From NCBI GenBank assembly GCA_011947345.1, contig JAAVTG010000802.1:1-64000 (forward strand): a DNA stretch of 64,000 nt, read 5' to 3'. The notes under the pieces are model-generated. The model was given only the letters and a program-made list of their open reading frames with translations. It was not told the origin of the DNA and did no database searches. The position numbers and the translations under genes are program-made. Positions 54,260 to 63,800 of the stretch are shown in pieces; position 1 is the stretch's first letter; each line of letters opens with the position of its first letter. This stretch comes from Phytophthora quininea (Eukaryota; Oomycota; Peronosporomycetes; Peronosporales; Peronosporaceae).

Positions 54260-55160
54260 TTGCACGTGTTGGCGTTGACGCTTGGTAACCGTGAATCTGT
54301 TCTCGGATGGCTGACCAAACCGCCGACGCTGACTGCGTCACACCTGACACCTGCTCCGTGTGCATTTCTGGGCTTGCCCCGCCAAATCCCGAGCTGCCAA
54401 CGGTCCCCGGTGCATCTTGCCGACGCTATCGCTGCAGTTGTCCCCCACTCGCCGCTGATGCCTGAGAGCTATACGCTATCTCGCGATCAGTGCTGCCTGC
54501 TGAGGTCAGCGAACCGTGTTTTGGCACAGCACGCGCTCGTTCTGCATCAGGAGCTCGACAGAGCAGTAGCAAGCGCTGCCGAAGGCGAACCCCAGTCGTG
54601 ATAGGATATCGCAGTCGGTATTGTTGGTGCAGGTATCATCGACACCTCGACTAGTCCTCAAGACCGAGCTGAGACTGTTAATTCTCTCCGTGGAGAGCTC
54701 AAACGGGTGTCTAAGTCGCGTAGATCAGCGCTGCTTCGAGCACATCGAGCTGAAGAACTCGCTAAAGAAGAATGCCAAAAACATCGCCAAGCGGAAGCCA
54801 AACGTGAGAGACTTACCGCTGACATCCGTGCGTTACGTGATCGAGTATTGCAAGCCGAAAAACTTGCCTCACAAGCCGACGGTCTTGTTGCTGAGACAGG
54901 CGCTCGTGCGGAAAAGGCTGTGCAAAAGCGGACCCGATCTCAGTCTGATCTGGGGCAGATTAAGAAGGCAAAACTTGCGGCCTACAAGCGCATTGCTAAT
55001 CCCGAGGACCAATTGCAGGTTGCCCACCAGACCATGTAAGAAGATCGCTTCGCTTATGCAGCGATCCGTCAGGAACTCCAGATACAGGTACAATTCCTCA
55101 CGGAACGTGACACTGAGAGGGGTCAGCTGCTGGAAAGTGCAAGAGCCCCCGGCGTGTAGC
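54260..55160 (+). pseudogene. Coiled-coil gag-like protein relic
   Basis: A single plus frame runs through 54260-55160 with stops at 54599-54604 (TGA TAG), about 55037 (TAA) and 55157 (TAG). It has LPRQIPSCQRSPVHLADAIA and SYTLSRDQCCLLRSANRVLA first, then a long charged helix (RAEELAKEECQKHRQAEAKR, LTADIRALRDRVLQAEKLAS, KRTRSQSDLGQIKKAKLAAY) with heptad spacing. Further coherent pieces in shifted frames extend to about 55640. The layout resembles the gag-like protein at 43660-44776. Only four stops, so the original frame is clear. Confidence 0.45.
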
Positions 55161-55649
55161 CGAGAGGGTTTGTGATGTCCTAGCTGGACGTCTGCAGACT
55201 TTGCTCGCGACCGTAGGTGGGGTCCTAGACGTCGACGTTCTCATTCAGGACATCACGATCTCGGTGGAGATCGAAAACGCGGTCGATTCGGGTTCGTAGG
55301 AGACTAGTCAGCGCTTGAGGGCTCTCGATCGACATCTTCAGGTCGACCAGCAATACTTATCAACCGCTGATCACCCTTCTCCGGTCGCAGATCATCCGTC
55401 GCAGGCAGCCGATGTACGATCGCTGGAGGCCGATCAGTGCCAACAGACCGTTCAACCGCAGTCGGCGATTGCCGATGCAAGTTCAACAGCTGCAGACACA
55501 CACTTGGAGGCTGTCGATGAGCGTTGGACGTCGTTGATCAACAGCCTAGGACGATTGATGGCCGGTCCGAGGCTGCTGGTCGCCCTCCAGAGACCATCAA
55601 TCGCAGCTCGCAGAAGGATCACACTACAATCACCACTCCAGATAGGATA

Positions 55650-56190
55650 ACACAGAGTTCGTTTTACCTTGTAAGACCCAAGTCGCCTTCGGAATCAAGT
55701 CTGAGCACGGGAAACTACATTGGCCCGCCCAAGACAAGAAGACTCGACACTGCTACGGAAGTGCGGTGGGTATTGGATAGCTTGGCCAGCTCCCATCGAC
55801 TCTCAGCTCAAGTCCCCCGCTAAAGGAAGCGGCAAGCAACTGGAAAGGAACAAGGTCATCACATCGCGCGAAGGCAACCCCAGGGTCTAGAAGACGTCTA
55901 GCCCGTCGACCCGTGATCTCGAGAGACTCGATGACAGTTAACAACCCCGATCCGGCGCTGCGTGAGGATTTCCGCGCAGTGACCAAGGCCCCATCATCTC
56001 GCCAAGAAGGTTCGACTTGACCAAGGCGCATATCTCCCTCGAGTCATCTAAGGAGAGCGACCTGTCCCATCGACAAGTACACAAGGTGAGCCGCATTCAG
56101 CATCCCACGGATATCGGAGTACACCCTCCGTTAGTCGGTGTCTGGGCGCAGTGGAAGCGGATTTCGATAAATCTGCTACACCACACCAGG
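55650..56190 (+). repeat. Dispersed repeat R1, copy 4
   Basis: Carries ACAGAGTTCGTTTTACC (55651), CTACATTGGCCCGCCC (55715), GACAAGTACACAAGGTGAG (56068), CGGAGTACACCCTCCGTTAGTCGG and GCGGATTTCGATAAATC (56157), collinear with copies 1 and 3. It follows the gag-like relic, so R1 may be the 3' region or LTR of that element family. Confidence 0.6.
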
Positions 56191-56275
56191 GATTATACTC
56201 TTGCCTAATGTACTCCACCGTTTTGGTGGTCGTAGGGGCCAAATCCTTGTGGTGTAGCGGGTTGACGAGAGCGCC
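56180..56275 (-). pseudogene. Short pogo-type transposase remnant
   Basis: Minus strand reads LAPTTTKTVEYIRQEYNPW, close to the ITKMVGYIIQEHNPG block of the relic at 2420-2840, i.e. the linker after the helix-turn-helix in pogo-type transposases. Only about 30 residues are left. Confidence 0.4.
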
Positions 56276-56384
56276 CCGGTCCGCGCGGAGATGGAATGGT
56301 CGGAACTAGAGAACAATCAAAACGGGGGCGCTCCAACTAAGTACGGCATCTGATCACATCAGATCCCCGATCAAGTACGACTGG

Positions 56385-56732
56385 TGCAGCGGGGCTGCGT
56401 AGCAGTGCACGTGCACAGAGGAAGACGTAGGACTCCCCGAGTCTGTCTCTTTAGGCGTCCCGCCTTCGGTTCTATACTAGAACCAAGTACAGTCCCGTAA
56501 CTAGGACTCGCAGAGTCAGTGTCCCTTAAAACAAGGACAACACTAATTAACTGCAAAAATAGAACTGAACTGAATTGTTATCTGACCTTTGCTGTAAATG
56601 TATAGACTAAACTATGTGGCATAGTTAATCTAAGAGATATGCAAATGAGTAGTGGAGAGCCAAATGGCTACACTATGGCTACATAGCCAGAAAGTCTACA
56701 CACGGTTATGACTTTCGTGTAACCCCGTTACA
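56385..56732 (-). repeat. 3' LTR of the gypsy element
   Basis: 348 bp, TGTAAC to CTGCA on the minus strand, with ACTGG (56380-56384) outside it. About 3 percent different from the 5' LTR. Confidence 0.95.
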
Positions 56733-56745
56733 CCCTCCCCCATCA
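56733..56745 (-). promoter_or_regulatory. Polypurine tract of the gypsy element
   Basis: TGATGGGGGAGGG on the minus strand, directly next to the 3' LTR (TGTAAC starts at 56732): a textbook plus-strand priming site. Confidence 0.85.
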
Positions 56746-57319
56746 AACCGTGGGCACACCGAGTCCACGCTGGTGTAGTCACCTCAGCGAGGTCATGGCA
56801 CTAAGAGTCCCGTATGGCGAACTACAGCGGCTGCTGCCTCAGTGCCTCGCACTCCAAGATCGTTAGATCTGTGCGGCCCCGCCTCGGGGTGACTACTGGT
56901 CAGGCTGACCAACAGTCGCGGCTTTACAGCCGGCCGCGATCTTGTTCTCGCGAACAGTCGCCATTCGTGCTGGTCACAGCACACCCGAGCCTTGCTCGTC
57001 GAGCGCCTCGCGTTTAGCGCCTAGCGCTTCACCCCAGGGACCAGCTCACAGCTGCGTGAAGGTCCACGACCTGCCTGTTGGAGGAACTGAGCTATTGGCT
57101 CGCGCGCCCGCACGGTTGTGCATCCGCCAGACCTCGCTGCCCTTACGGGGTCAGCGCGCAGCTTCGCTGCCTCTGAAGAGGTCTACCACGGCGTGGTGAT
57201 ACTCGGCGAGCTTCGTGGGGCTAGCAAGAGCTAGCAGCATAGCTGCGGGTGCTGATGACAGCTCATGGAGCCGCTGCTGTGGTGGACGACGTCCTCCATC
57301 GATGCTGGGCGATGTGAGG
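56746..57319. other. gypsy 3' non-coding region between the tRNA-like units and the polypurine tract
   Basis: No open frame that matches a family and no further A/B-box pair. GC-rich, with scattered GCGCC words. Confidence 0.5.
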
Positions 57320-57325
57320 TTCGAT

Positions 57326-57389
57326 GCGAGGTTCGAACCCTCCATCAACAGACTTGCTCAGTGAGCACTAGCTACTCGGCCACGCGTTG
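57326..57389 (-). ncRNA. tRNA-like unit 4
   Basis: A box TGGCCGAGTAG at 57382; B box GGTTCGAACCT at 57339. T arm GAGGG-TTCGAAC-CTCGC pairs 4 of 5 (one G-T). TGCTC-ACT-GAGCA makes a compact hairpin in the middle. No TTTT follows nearby. Confidence 0.5.
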
Positions 57390-57540
57390 TGGTACCTCGA
57401 GCACTGGACAACGTCCACCCCACTCGTCCTTGGACGAACGACTAAGGCTCACGGCCTCAGCCAACCTGGCTTGCTCAACGAGCGTTGAAGGTCATGCCGT
57501 ATGGCGTAGCACTCCCACCGAGTGCAAAACAAGTGGACGT

Positions 57541-57607
57541 TGAGGGGCTCGAACCCTCGATCACCACAATAAGCTCCGAGCACAACCCACTACTAAGCCA
57601 CGCTAGC
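57541..57607 (-). ncRNA. tRNA-like unit 3
   Basis: A box TGGCTTAGTAG at 57600; B box GGTTCGAGCCC at 57555. T arm GAGGG-TTCGAGC-CCCTC pairs fully. Followed by TTGTTTTGC (57533-57525). Confidence 0.55.
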
Positions 57608-57768
57608 TTCAGTGTGGATGAACGAAGTCCGATAGCAACACGGTTGCTTGGCATGCTTGCCTCGTCCCCGCTCCCATCAAGAGCGACACTAGCTATGCCA
57701 CACAAGTGGCTAAAGCCAACGGACGATGTCCGGAAGCAAAACGACGCTCGGTGGACGGGATCCGCACA

Positions 57769-57839
57769 GGGTTTGAACCCTCGGTCAATAGCGTCAGCAC
57801 CACGAGCACCCACGACTACGCCACTTGTGGCACTGTGCG
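57769..57839 (-). ncRNA. tRNA-like unit 2
   Basis: A box TGGCGTAGTCG at 57823; B box GGTTCAAACCC at 57779. The unit is enclosed by a 9-bp inverted repeat (TCCGCACAG 57761-57769, CTGTGCGGA 57833-57841), an extended acceptor-like stem. The T arm is weak. Followed by GTTTTGC. Confidence 0.5.
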
Positions 57840-57888
57840 GACAATGTTCGGCAGCAAAATGAGACGCTGCATGCGAGCGCCCTCGGCG

Positions 57889-57950
57889 GGGTTTGAACCC
57901 TCCATCGGCTGCGAGAGCTCCTAGAGCTCCAACGACTAAGCCATAAGCCC
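57889..57950 (-). ncRNA. tRNA-like unit 1
   Basis: A box TGGCTTAGTCG at 57943; B box GGTTCAAACCC at 57899. T arm GAGGG-TTCAAAC-CCCGC pairs 4 of 5. GGAGC-TCTAGGA-GCTCT can form an anticodon arm with TAG at the anticodon place. Followed by ATTTTGC (57860-57854). Confidence 0.5.
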
Positions 57951-58166
57951 ATGGTATGGTCGTCCACCGTGATCTTGCCACTAACCCAATGATTCCACAT
58001 CGTATTCGGCTCAACGAGCCCAGCCACACGTCACCGATGTGGACTTCGCTTCCATTGCATGGAGCAATAGGTGAGGCACCCTTACGAGCGCAACACCCGC
58101 TCATGCTGCCTGCGCAGTGGTTTCGGACCAGAGCCTGAGCTCAGCGTCTGATCCACTCGCCCTCAC

Positions 58167-58990
58167 CTAGTGGGAGTCGCGATGCGACAGCGGCCGGTGG
58201 CCCTCCCGACGCACCCGATCACAGCGATCAAAGGCGTCAACGACGTCAGGGCAATCTTGCCGGAGGGGAACCTCAAACTCCCATGAGTTCTGTGAATGTG
58301 GATACCCACGCCACTTCACAACGTACTGAGTACGTCCTCTGCGACGACGTCGCGCAAGGAGTTGCTCCACATGATAGTGGAGCTCTTCATTCTCATCGAG
58401 AAGAGTTAGGGGTGGACGGCGGTCCACCGGTCTTCCAGCAGGTGCCGATGTCGGCGATGCAGCTCCACGAGCTATTGCCGGATCAGGATCCGGGTCGTGA
58501 TGACCACTCACAGCCCCATGGGCAGGAGGCGCACGGGTCTGCCGTGTTAGCAACGGTGCTAGCGCTTCCGCGCTTACCCCTGCGGGGTCTCGGTACGGCT
58601 TGAGCAAGCCCACGTAGGACACCGGGTGTGTTCTCATCTTCGCTGGGAGATTGAGCGTATACGCTAGGCCCTTCTTGGTCACGACCTTAAACGGTCCAAT
58701 GAAGCGTGGACGCAGCTTCGTCTTGAAGACGGCCGACACGGCGTGCGTGGGGAGGTTCTTCGCGTTGAGTAACACGAGGTCCCCGACCTTGAACTCCCAC
58801 ACGTTGCCTCTGCCGTTAGCATCGGCGTGTTCCTTTTGAACATCTTGGCTTTCAGCCATCGCGTCGCGCACACTGCGTAAGACGTTCAACCTCGTCGAGA
58901 GGAAGTCATCGACTTGCTTGCGCACCGCAAGAGGGCTGACATCAGCAAGCTCGGGAGCTATCCCTTCCCCGCCAAGCCCGTGGCCACGAA
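58167..58990 (-). pseudogene. gypsy integrase C-terminus with chromodomain
   Basis: In frame from GLGGEGIAPELAD (about 58985): the post-core helix (DFLSTRLNVLRSVRDAMAES), the GPY/F-like domain (NVWEFKVGDLVLLNAKNLPT, KLRPRFIGPFKVVTKKG, YTLNLPAKMRTHPVSYVGLL), a Pro/Ala-rich linker, then the chromodomain (LTLLDENEELHYHVEQLLAR, GRTQYVVKWRGYPHSQNSWE, DCPDVVDAFDRC), ending at 58167. The chromodomain keeps its aromatic cage-type residues (YHVE, YVVKW). It would steer integration to methylated-histone chromatin. No stop in this stretch. Confidence 0.88.
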
Positions 58991-59883
58991 GTGGAGGGGA
59001 AAGGGGACGCGCGGGTGCGCTAAGCCGCTCACGTAGAACGGAGTGAAGCCCAGTCGTGTGCCTAGCACCTTGAAGACGGACGTCCAAAACTTCTCCGCGA
59101 AGCGCGGTCACGATCTGAGACGACCGTCTCAAGCAGACCGTGCTGCCGAAAGACTCGATCGATGAACAGCGAGGCTGTACCCTCTCCGTCAATGAAGTCC
59201 GGCACCGCCACTAGGTGAGCCATCTTGCTCAACCGGTCAACAAAGACCACAATACCCGTGTTGCCTGCCGAGTCCTTCGGCAGGCCAAACACAAAGTCCA
59301 TACTCATGGACTGCCAACACCCGCTGGGTAGTGGAAAGCTCGCCAGCGGTGCCGCCGCATGCAGCGCGGGTTTGACCCGTTGACACGTCTCACATGTGCG
59401 CACATATGTGCTGACCCACTTGTACAGCTTGGGCCACCAGAACATGGAGCTCACTGAGCTGTAGGTCTTCTCGCGGCCAAGATGGCCGCTCGTGGGAGCG
59501 TCGTGAGCCTCATAAAGTATCCGATACTTGAGGTCCTCATCATGAGGCACCACGACGCGAGGACGGTCATTCGGACCCGTGCTGTAGTACAGCAGGCCGC
59601 CATCGGAGGTGTAGCGATGCAGCCTCGCCCGCAAGCGCCCAGACAGTTCTGTCTTCGAGTCCTTGAACTCGTCGCTCTCCAGAGCGCGCAGCAATGCGAC
59701 GCAGGACTCGTCCTGTGCATACGCTGATCAGATCAAATCCGTCACCGACGACGTCACCATCGTGACATGAGAAAGCTCATAGTCCGGCCGGCGCGACAGC
59801 GCATCGGCCAGGACGTTCTGCCTGCCAGGCTTGTACTTCACCTCGAAGTTATACTCCGCAAAGAAGGAGAACCAGCGGGCCAT
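58985..59883 (-). pseudogene. gypsy integrase, zinc finger and core
   Basis: Same frame as RT/RNase H to about 59090, with one TGA near 59727. It holds LRALESDEFKDSKTELSGRL, HDAPTSGHLGREKTYSSVSS with TYVRTCETCQRVK (H-x-H and C-x2-C of the H2C2 zinc finger), MSMDFVFGLPKDS (first catalytic Asp) and LLETVVSDRDRA (second Asp). A frame change at about 59085 interrupts the core before the catalytic Glu; the end of the core is out of phase until about 58990. Confidence 0.83.
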
Positions 59884-59886
59884 TCT

Positions 59887-61032
59887 CTACGAGAGGTGAG
59901 GCGACTGTGTCGCAGTGCGTAGTGACGCATGATCCGTGAAGATCACGAACGGCTTAGAGCCGAGCAGGTGCACCCTGAACTTGACGAGAGCATACTTCAT
60001 CGCAAGTAGCTCCTTGTCGTGAACTGGGTAGTTCTTCTCCGCAGCTTTAAGCTGGCGAGACTCAAACGCGATCATGCGTTCACGCCCATCGACGTCCGCT
60101 TGTAGCAAAGCGCAGCCGATGGCAAAGTCGGAGGCGTCACAGACGACGCTAAACGAACGATCGGGGTCCGGCAGCGCCAGTATCGGCGCCTGCAGGAGGC
60201 TCTCCTTGATCTGCGCAAACGCAGCCTCGTGCTCAGCACGCCAACACCAGTCCGCATCCTTCTTAAGGAGATTGGACAATGGCCTAGCCAGCTCAGCGTA
60301 GTTCTCGCTGTACTTGTGCAAGTAACTGGCGAGGCCAAGCCACTTGCGAAGGTCCTTCTGGTTCAAGAGAACCGGCCAGTCCACTATGGCCTAGACCTTG
60401 GCAGGATCTGCCCGAAAGCCACGCTTCCCAATGAAGCAGCCGAGGAAGGGAATCCCCTCACCACCAAAGACACACTTGTCTGCGTTGGCGTACAACTTAT
60501 TCGTGCGCATGCACTCGAGCACCGCTCGCAGATGCTCCACGTGCATCTCGACGTCAGTCTTCCCGTGCTCAGCACGACTATGGACGAAGATGTCTTCGAA
60601 GTATGTCTGTGCATACGCCCGATGGGGCCGGAACAACTGCGTCACGAGACGATTGAACGTCGCTGGCGCGTTCGACAGCCCTAGGGCATAACGAGCCACT
60701 CCCAGAGCATGCCGCTCGGGGTGCTCACCGCTGTCAGCGACATCGCTCGCTCGCATGAGCAGTTGGTAATAGCCATCGACTAGGTCGAGCGCGCTATACA
60801 TGGTACAACCAATCATGTTGTTCTGAAGAACATCCTTTCTAGGAATCGGCGTCTGCGCCGGGATCGTGGCTGCGTTCAGCTTATTGAAAGCATGAACGAT
60901 GGGCCACTTGCCATTGGGCTTTCTGACACAGAACGTCGGCGTGGAGTGCGGAGACTTGCTCTCACGCACAAGCCCTGCCGCGTGCTTAGCACGGAAGAAG
61001 GCGTCAATGACGTCGCACTGCTCCTTCGACAA
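59887..61032 (-). pseudogene. pol: gypsy reverse transcriptase and RNase H
   Basis: RT (61032-60391): CDVIDAFFRAKHAAGLVRES, TPTFCVRKPNGKWPIVHAFN, YSALDLVDGYYQLLMR (first catalytic Asp), GLSNAPATFNRLV and QTYFEDIFVHSR. The active site here is Y-F-E-D instead of Y-x-D-D (codon GAA at about 60593), so one catalytic Asp is lost. After TAG (60390-60388) the same frame holds the thumb (DLRKWLGLASYLHKYSENYA) and RNase H (FSVVCDASDFAIGCALLQ, VHDKELLAMKYALVKFRVHL, FVIFTDHASL) with its acidic residues. RNase H ends at a TAG (59886-59884), then RPDYELSH follows after LADALSR. Confidence 0.88.
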
Positions 61033-62011
61033 GGGGCACTGGCGTGTGACGCAGTACTTCGTTCCGGGAACCAGGTCAATTTTATGGTGGACCCCTCGGT
61101 CAGGAGGAGGCCACTAGGTGGCTCCTTTGAGACGACGCCTCCATACTCCTTGAGTAAAGGATAGAAGGGGTCAGTCGGGTCCTTCAGGATCGCTGACCCG
61201 CTCCGCGCATTCAATGCTTTCTTGGTCTCGACCAAGACCGACTCGTCCACGAGGGACGACGAGTTCAACTCGTCTTTGGGTCGAATGATGACCACTTCGG
61301 CGAGCTCGCCGTCCTTCAGTGCCGCCCCAAACTCGGCGACGGACATCTCGTCCAGCTCTAAGAGCTCGCCAACACTTGGCAGGTCATCGAGGCGCATGCC
61401 TCCTTCAACCGCACCCGTCACTCCGTCGACGAGAGTGTAGAGCTGTTCACAGCCCAACCGCTGAGCACCGCTCGGCGCGGTCGACGCCTTTGGCGCTACA
61501 GACACCTTGTGTAGCGCACGCCGCGCTTTCCGGCACCTCCGCCTCGCCGAGGCACGTCCAGATGGGGACGGGGCTCACTGTGCCCTCGCCGTCTCTCAAA
61601 TGAGGGAGTTCGCCCGAGGGCGCCACGCGAAGCGTCGCGAGATCTTTAATCGCGGCCGGCATTCGCCGCAGTCGATGGAACAGCCTTCAAAGAAGGCTCA
61701 GTGTCCGAGACACTCAGCGACTCGCTCGGTCTACGACCGCAGCCACTCGACGGAGTACGTGCCGCCGCACAACTATCAGCCCTCAAAGGCTGTCCAGGAC
61801 TACAGTCCTTCACGGTGCCGTCCACCAACTCGGACACAGCGACATCCAGCATCATGACCGACTCGGCCCAGTGCTCGCGCCAATAGCGCTTCTGCTTCCT
61901 AGCAGAGGTGGGTTCATGACTCGCCAAAGCTCCGCTATGAGAGATGCGTGTAGCGCCCAAGGTCTTCGACCGCCAATCGACCCATGGCTCGTGGCGCTCT
62001 AGCCACGCCAT
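61033..62011 (-). pseudogene. gypsy protease-RT linker
   Basis: Two frames. 62011-61646 starts MAWLERHEPWVDW (end of the protease domain) and then is polar linker. 61505-61040 holds GCEQLYTLVDGVTGAVEGGM, SVGELLELDEMSVAEFGAAL, ELNSSSLVDESVLVETKKAL and PTDPFYPLLKEYGGVVSKEP, the segment that leads into RT in this lineage; a frame change near 61100 follows. It is homologous to the solitary fragment at 41420-41889. Confidence 0.8.
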
Positions 62012-62553
62012 GCCAGGATGAGGTCGTACCTCGAATCCAGGTCAAGGACCAGACAGCGTTCTACGCTATCGAAGTCCAAGAACTTCAGCCCAAGGTCCAT
62101 CGGGACCCTCGGCACCGTAACACGGGCCCCCGCCGCGAGACGGACAGTGACCGTGTCACCACTTCGCTCTCGTAGAGCCTCAACGTACCGCTGGCTACCT
62201 TGAACGGCGGAGCGTCTGACATAGTTTCCAGACGCCCCAGAGTCTATCAAGACTACCCATGGCTTGTCGAAGCCCTTCACGTCCACCAGGACGACCAGCA
62301 AGCCCGGCTTGCATACACGTTCCGTGTTATAGAGCACGGAGCTCTTCGGGGCTGAGCCCTGCTGCCTCTCCTTCCCACACGCACTACAGAACTCAGTTCT
62401 TCCCCAGTAGGCCGCCTCGCGCCTACTGGGAGTTGGCGTTTCCTGCGCCGAGCCTACTTGGCTCTCGGCAGGGGTGCGGCCGAGCTGGCCGGAGCACTGC
62501 TTGCGCAGAGGGCATGTCGGCCTCAAGTGGCGGGTGCTCCCGCACACATAGCA
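61999..62553 (-). pseudogene. gypsy zinc knuckle and aspartic protease
   Basis: Same frame as gag, after the TGA. It opens with CYVCGSTRHLRPTC, a perfect C-x2-C-x4-H-x4-C nucleocapsid knuckle. About 80 residues on is WVVLIDSGASGNYV, the protease active site (DSGA), then RVPMDLGLKFLDFDSVERC and DLDSRYDLIL. After a frame change near 62005 the sequence continues MAWLERHEPWVDWRSKTLG in frame 62011-61646. The protease cleaves the polyprotein. Confidence 0.85.
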
Positions 62554-63395
62554 TCACCGGATGCCTGCTCGCTGCTCAGCAGCTCCGAGCTCCTCGGTTT
62601 CATCCTCAGCATAGCTGAGGTCCATGGGCTCAGGACCATTCGATCCGGAAGAGCTGGTGTTGGCACCGACTCGAGACAACTTAAAGTTGAACTCGTCATT
62701 CAATGCCACACGGACGGCCTTATCGAAGTCGGCCGGGCTCTGACGGGATACTTCCGTGCGAGCCACTCCAGCTCGGAGTCCTTCCATGAAGACGGTCACG
62801 GTGACCACCTCGGGTAGAGGATCGCCAGCCATGCCAGCAATGAGCGTTCGTAGCTCTTGGATACAGTCTACCAAATCCTACTTACCCTGGCGGGTGGCAA
62901 GGAAGCGTGACCTCACGCGATACGCCTGGTTAGGCGGGGAGAACACCTGCATGAGCTTCCCTTTCAGCTCCTTCCAGGTCGGGAAGGCCTCTTCGACAGA
63001 CGTCCCCGACGTCAAGGCCCATTCTCTCGCTCGCCCTTCGAGCTTCGAGATCGCAAGCGCCACGCGCTGGTTCTCCACTTGGAGCATGGCTGATCCCATG
63101 GCCATCTCGACCTCTCTGGTCCACAACAGGAGGTTCTCCCCTCCTTCCCCGAGAAGGTCTTCACGCACACCGAGAGCGGCTTCGCCCGCTGAGGGAGCGC
63201 TGCAGCAGCGACACGCTGTTGAATATGCTCCAACATAGCATTCTCGTACTTCGAGAACGCCTCAAGGCGCGCCGTCACGGCGTCAGGCCCTTGCGAAGCA
63301 AGGAGCGCTGTGCCCTCAGGGCCCAACAAGGACGCAAGCTTATTAAGCGTGTCCTGCTGACTGGGAGTCAAGTGCGCAAACGCTGCTTGCTCCAT
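62554..63395 (-). pseudogene. gag: gypsy gag
   Basis: ATG at 63395 (MEQAAFAHLTPSQQDTLNKL). A frame change near 63180 leads into the capsid core ([53 protein letters not shown]), a retrotransposon gag domain. An in-frame TAG (62877-62875) precedes VDCIQELRTLIAGM and the PEPMDLSYAEDE segment. A TGA at 62556-62554 ends the frame just before the zinc knuckle. Gag would form the particle and package RNA. Confidence 0.82.
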
Positions 63396-63429
63396 CCTCA
63401 CAGAGGTTCAGTCGACGACTCAAGAGTCG

Positions 63430-63452
63430 GATTGACTTTAAGTGCTATCAAG
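63430..63452 (-). promoter_or_regulatory. Primer-site position of the gypsy element, unusual
   Basis: The minus strand after the 5' LTR reads CTTGATAGCACTTAAAGTC. It has no TGG to pair with a tRNA CCA end, so the usual 3'-end tRNA priming is not evident. Priming by an internal tRNA segment or by self-priming is possible. Confidence 0.35.
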
Positions 63453-63800
63453 TGCAGCGGGCCTGCGTAGCGGTGCACGTGCACAGAGGAAGACGTAGGA
63501 CTCCCCGAGTCAGTGTCTCTAGGCTTTGAGCCTTCGGTTCTATACTAGAACCAAGTACAGTCCCGTAACTAGGACTCGCAGAGTCAGTGTCCCTTAAAAC
63601 AAGGACAACACTAATTAACTGCAAAAATAGAACTGAACTGAATTGTTATCTGACCTTTGCTGTAAATGTATAGACTAAACTATGTGGCATAGTTAATCTA
63701 AGAGATATGCAAATGAGTGGTGGAGAGCCAAATGGCTACACTATGGCTACATAGCCAGAAAGTCTACACACGGTTATGACTTTCGTGTAACCCCGTTACA
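63453..63800 (-). repeat. 5' LTR of the gypsy element
   Basis: 348 bp. Reading the minus strand it starts TGTAACGGGGTTACACGAAA and ends CGCCCGCTGCA... at 63453 (last bases CTGCA). It matches the 3' LTR except for a cluster of changes around 63500-63530 and single ones elsewhere. ACTGG follows on the plus side. Confidence 0.95.

Larger units (their letters stand above)
57320..58030 (-). ncRNA. Tandem tRNA-like units in the gypsy 3' non-coding region
   Basis: Four clear units on the element's sense strand have an A box (T-G-G-C-x-x-A-G-T) starting at 57943, 57823, 57600 and 57382 and a B box (GGGTTC(G/A)A(A/G)CC) 43-45 bases later, the spacing of real tRNA genes. Two further A-box-like starts at 58026 and 57700 (TGGCTGGGC, TGGCATAGCTAG) lack a good B box. 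Spacing between units is about 83-123 bp (218 bp before the last). Three clear units are followed within about 35 bases by TTTTGC, a possible Pol III stop. T arms pair well in unit 57600 (GAGGG/CCCTC, 5 of 5), less in others. Acceptor stems mostly do not pair, so they are tRNA-like and not working tRNAs. Antisense open frames over them (GFEPS-type peptides) are typical tRNA shadows. Confidence 0.6.
56385..63800 (-). mobile_element. Complete Ty3/gypsy chromovirus (chromodomain LTR retrotransposon)
   Basis: 7416 bp with 348-bp LTRs (TGTAAC to CTGCA on the minus strand) and a perfect 5-bp duplication ACTGG (56380-56384 and 63801-63805). Internal order on the minus strand: gag with zinc knuckle, protease, linker, reverse transcriptase, RNase H, integrase, chromodomain, then about 1.4 kb of non-coding sequence with tRNA-like units, a polypurine tract and the 3' LTR. 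The LTRs differ at roughly ten positions (about 3 percent), so the insertion is older than copia copy 2. The coding region has several stops and frame changes and cannot be active now. Confidence 0.95.

Noticed and set aside
57485..58104. Open frames on both strands between the gypsy chromodomain and 3' LTR
   Set aside because: They overlap the tRNA-like units and show the GFEPS-type peptides typical of tRNA shadows. No protein family matches.
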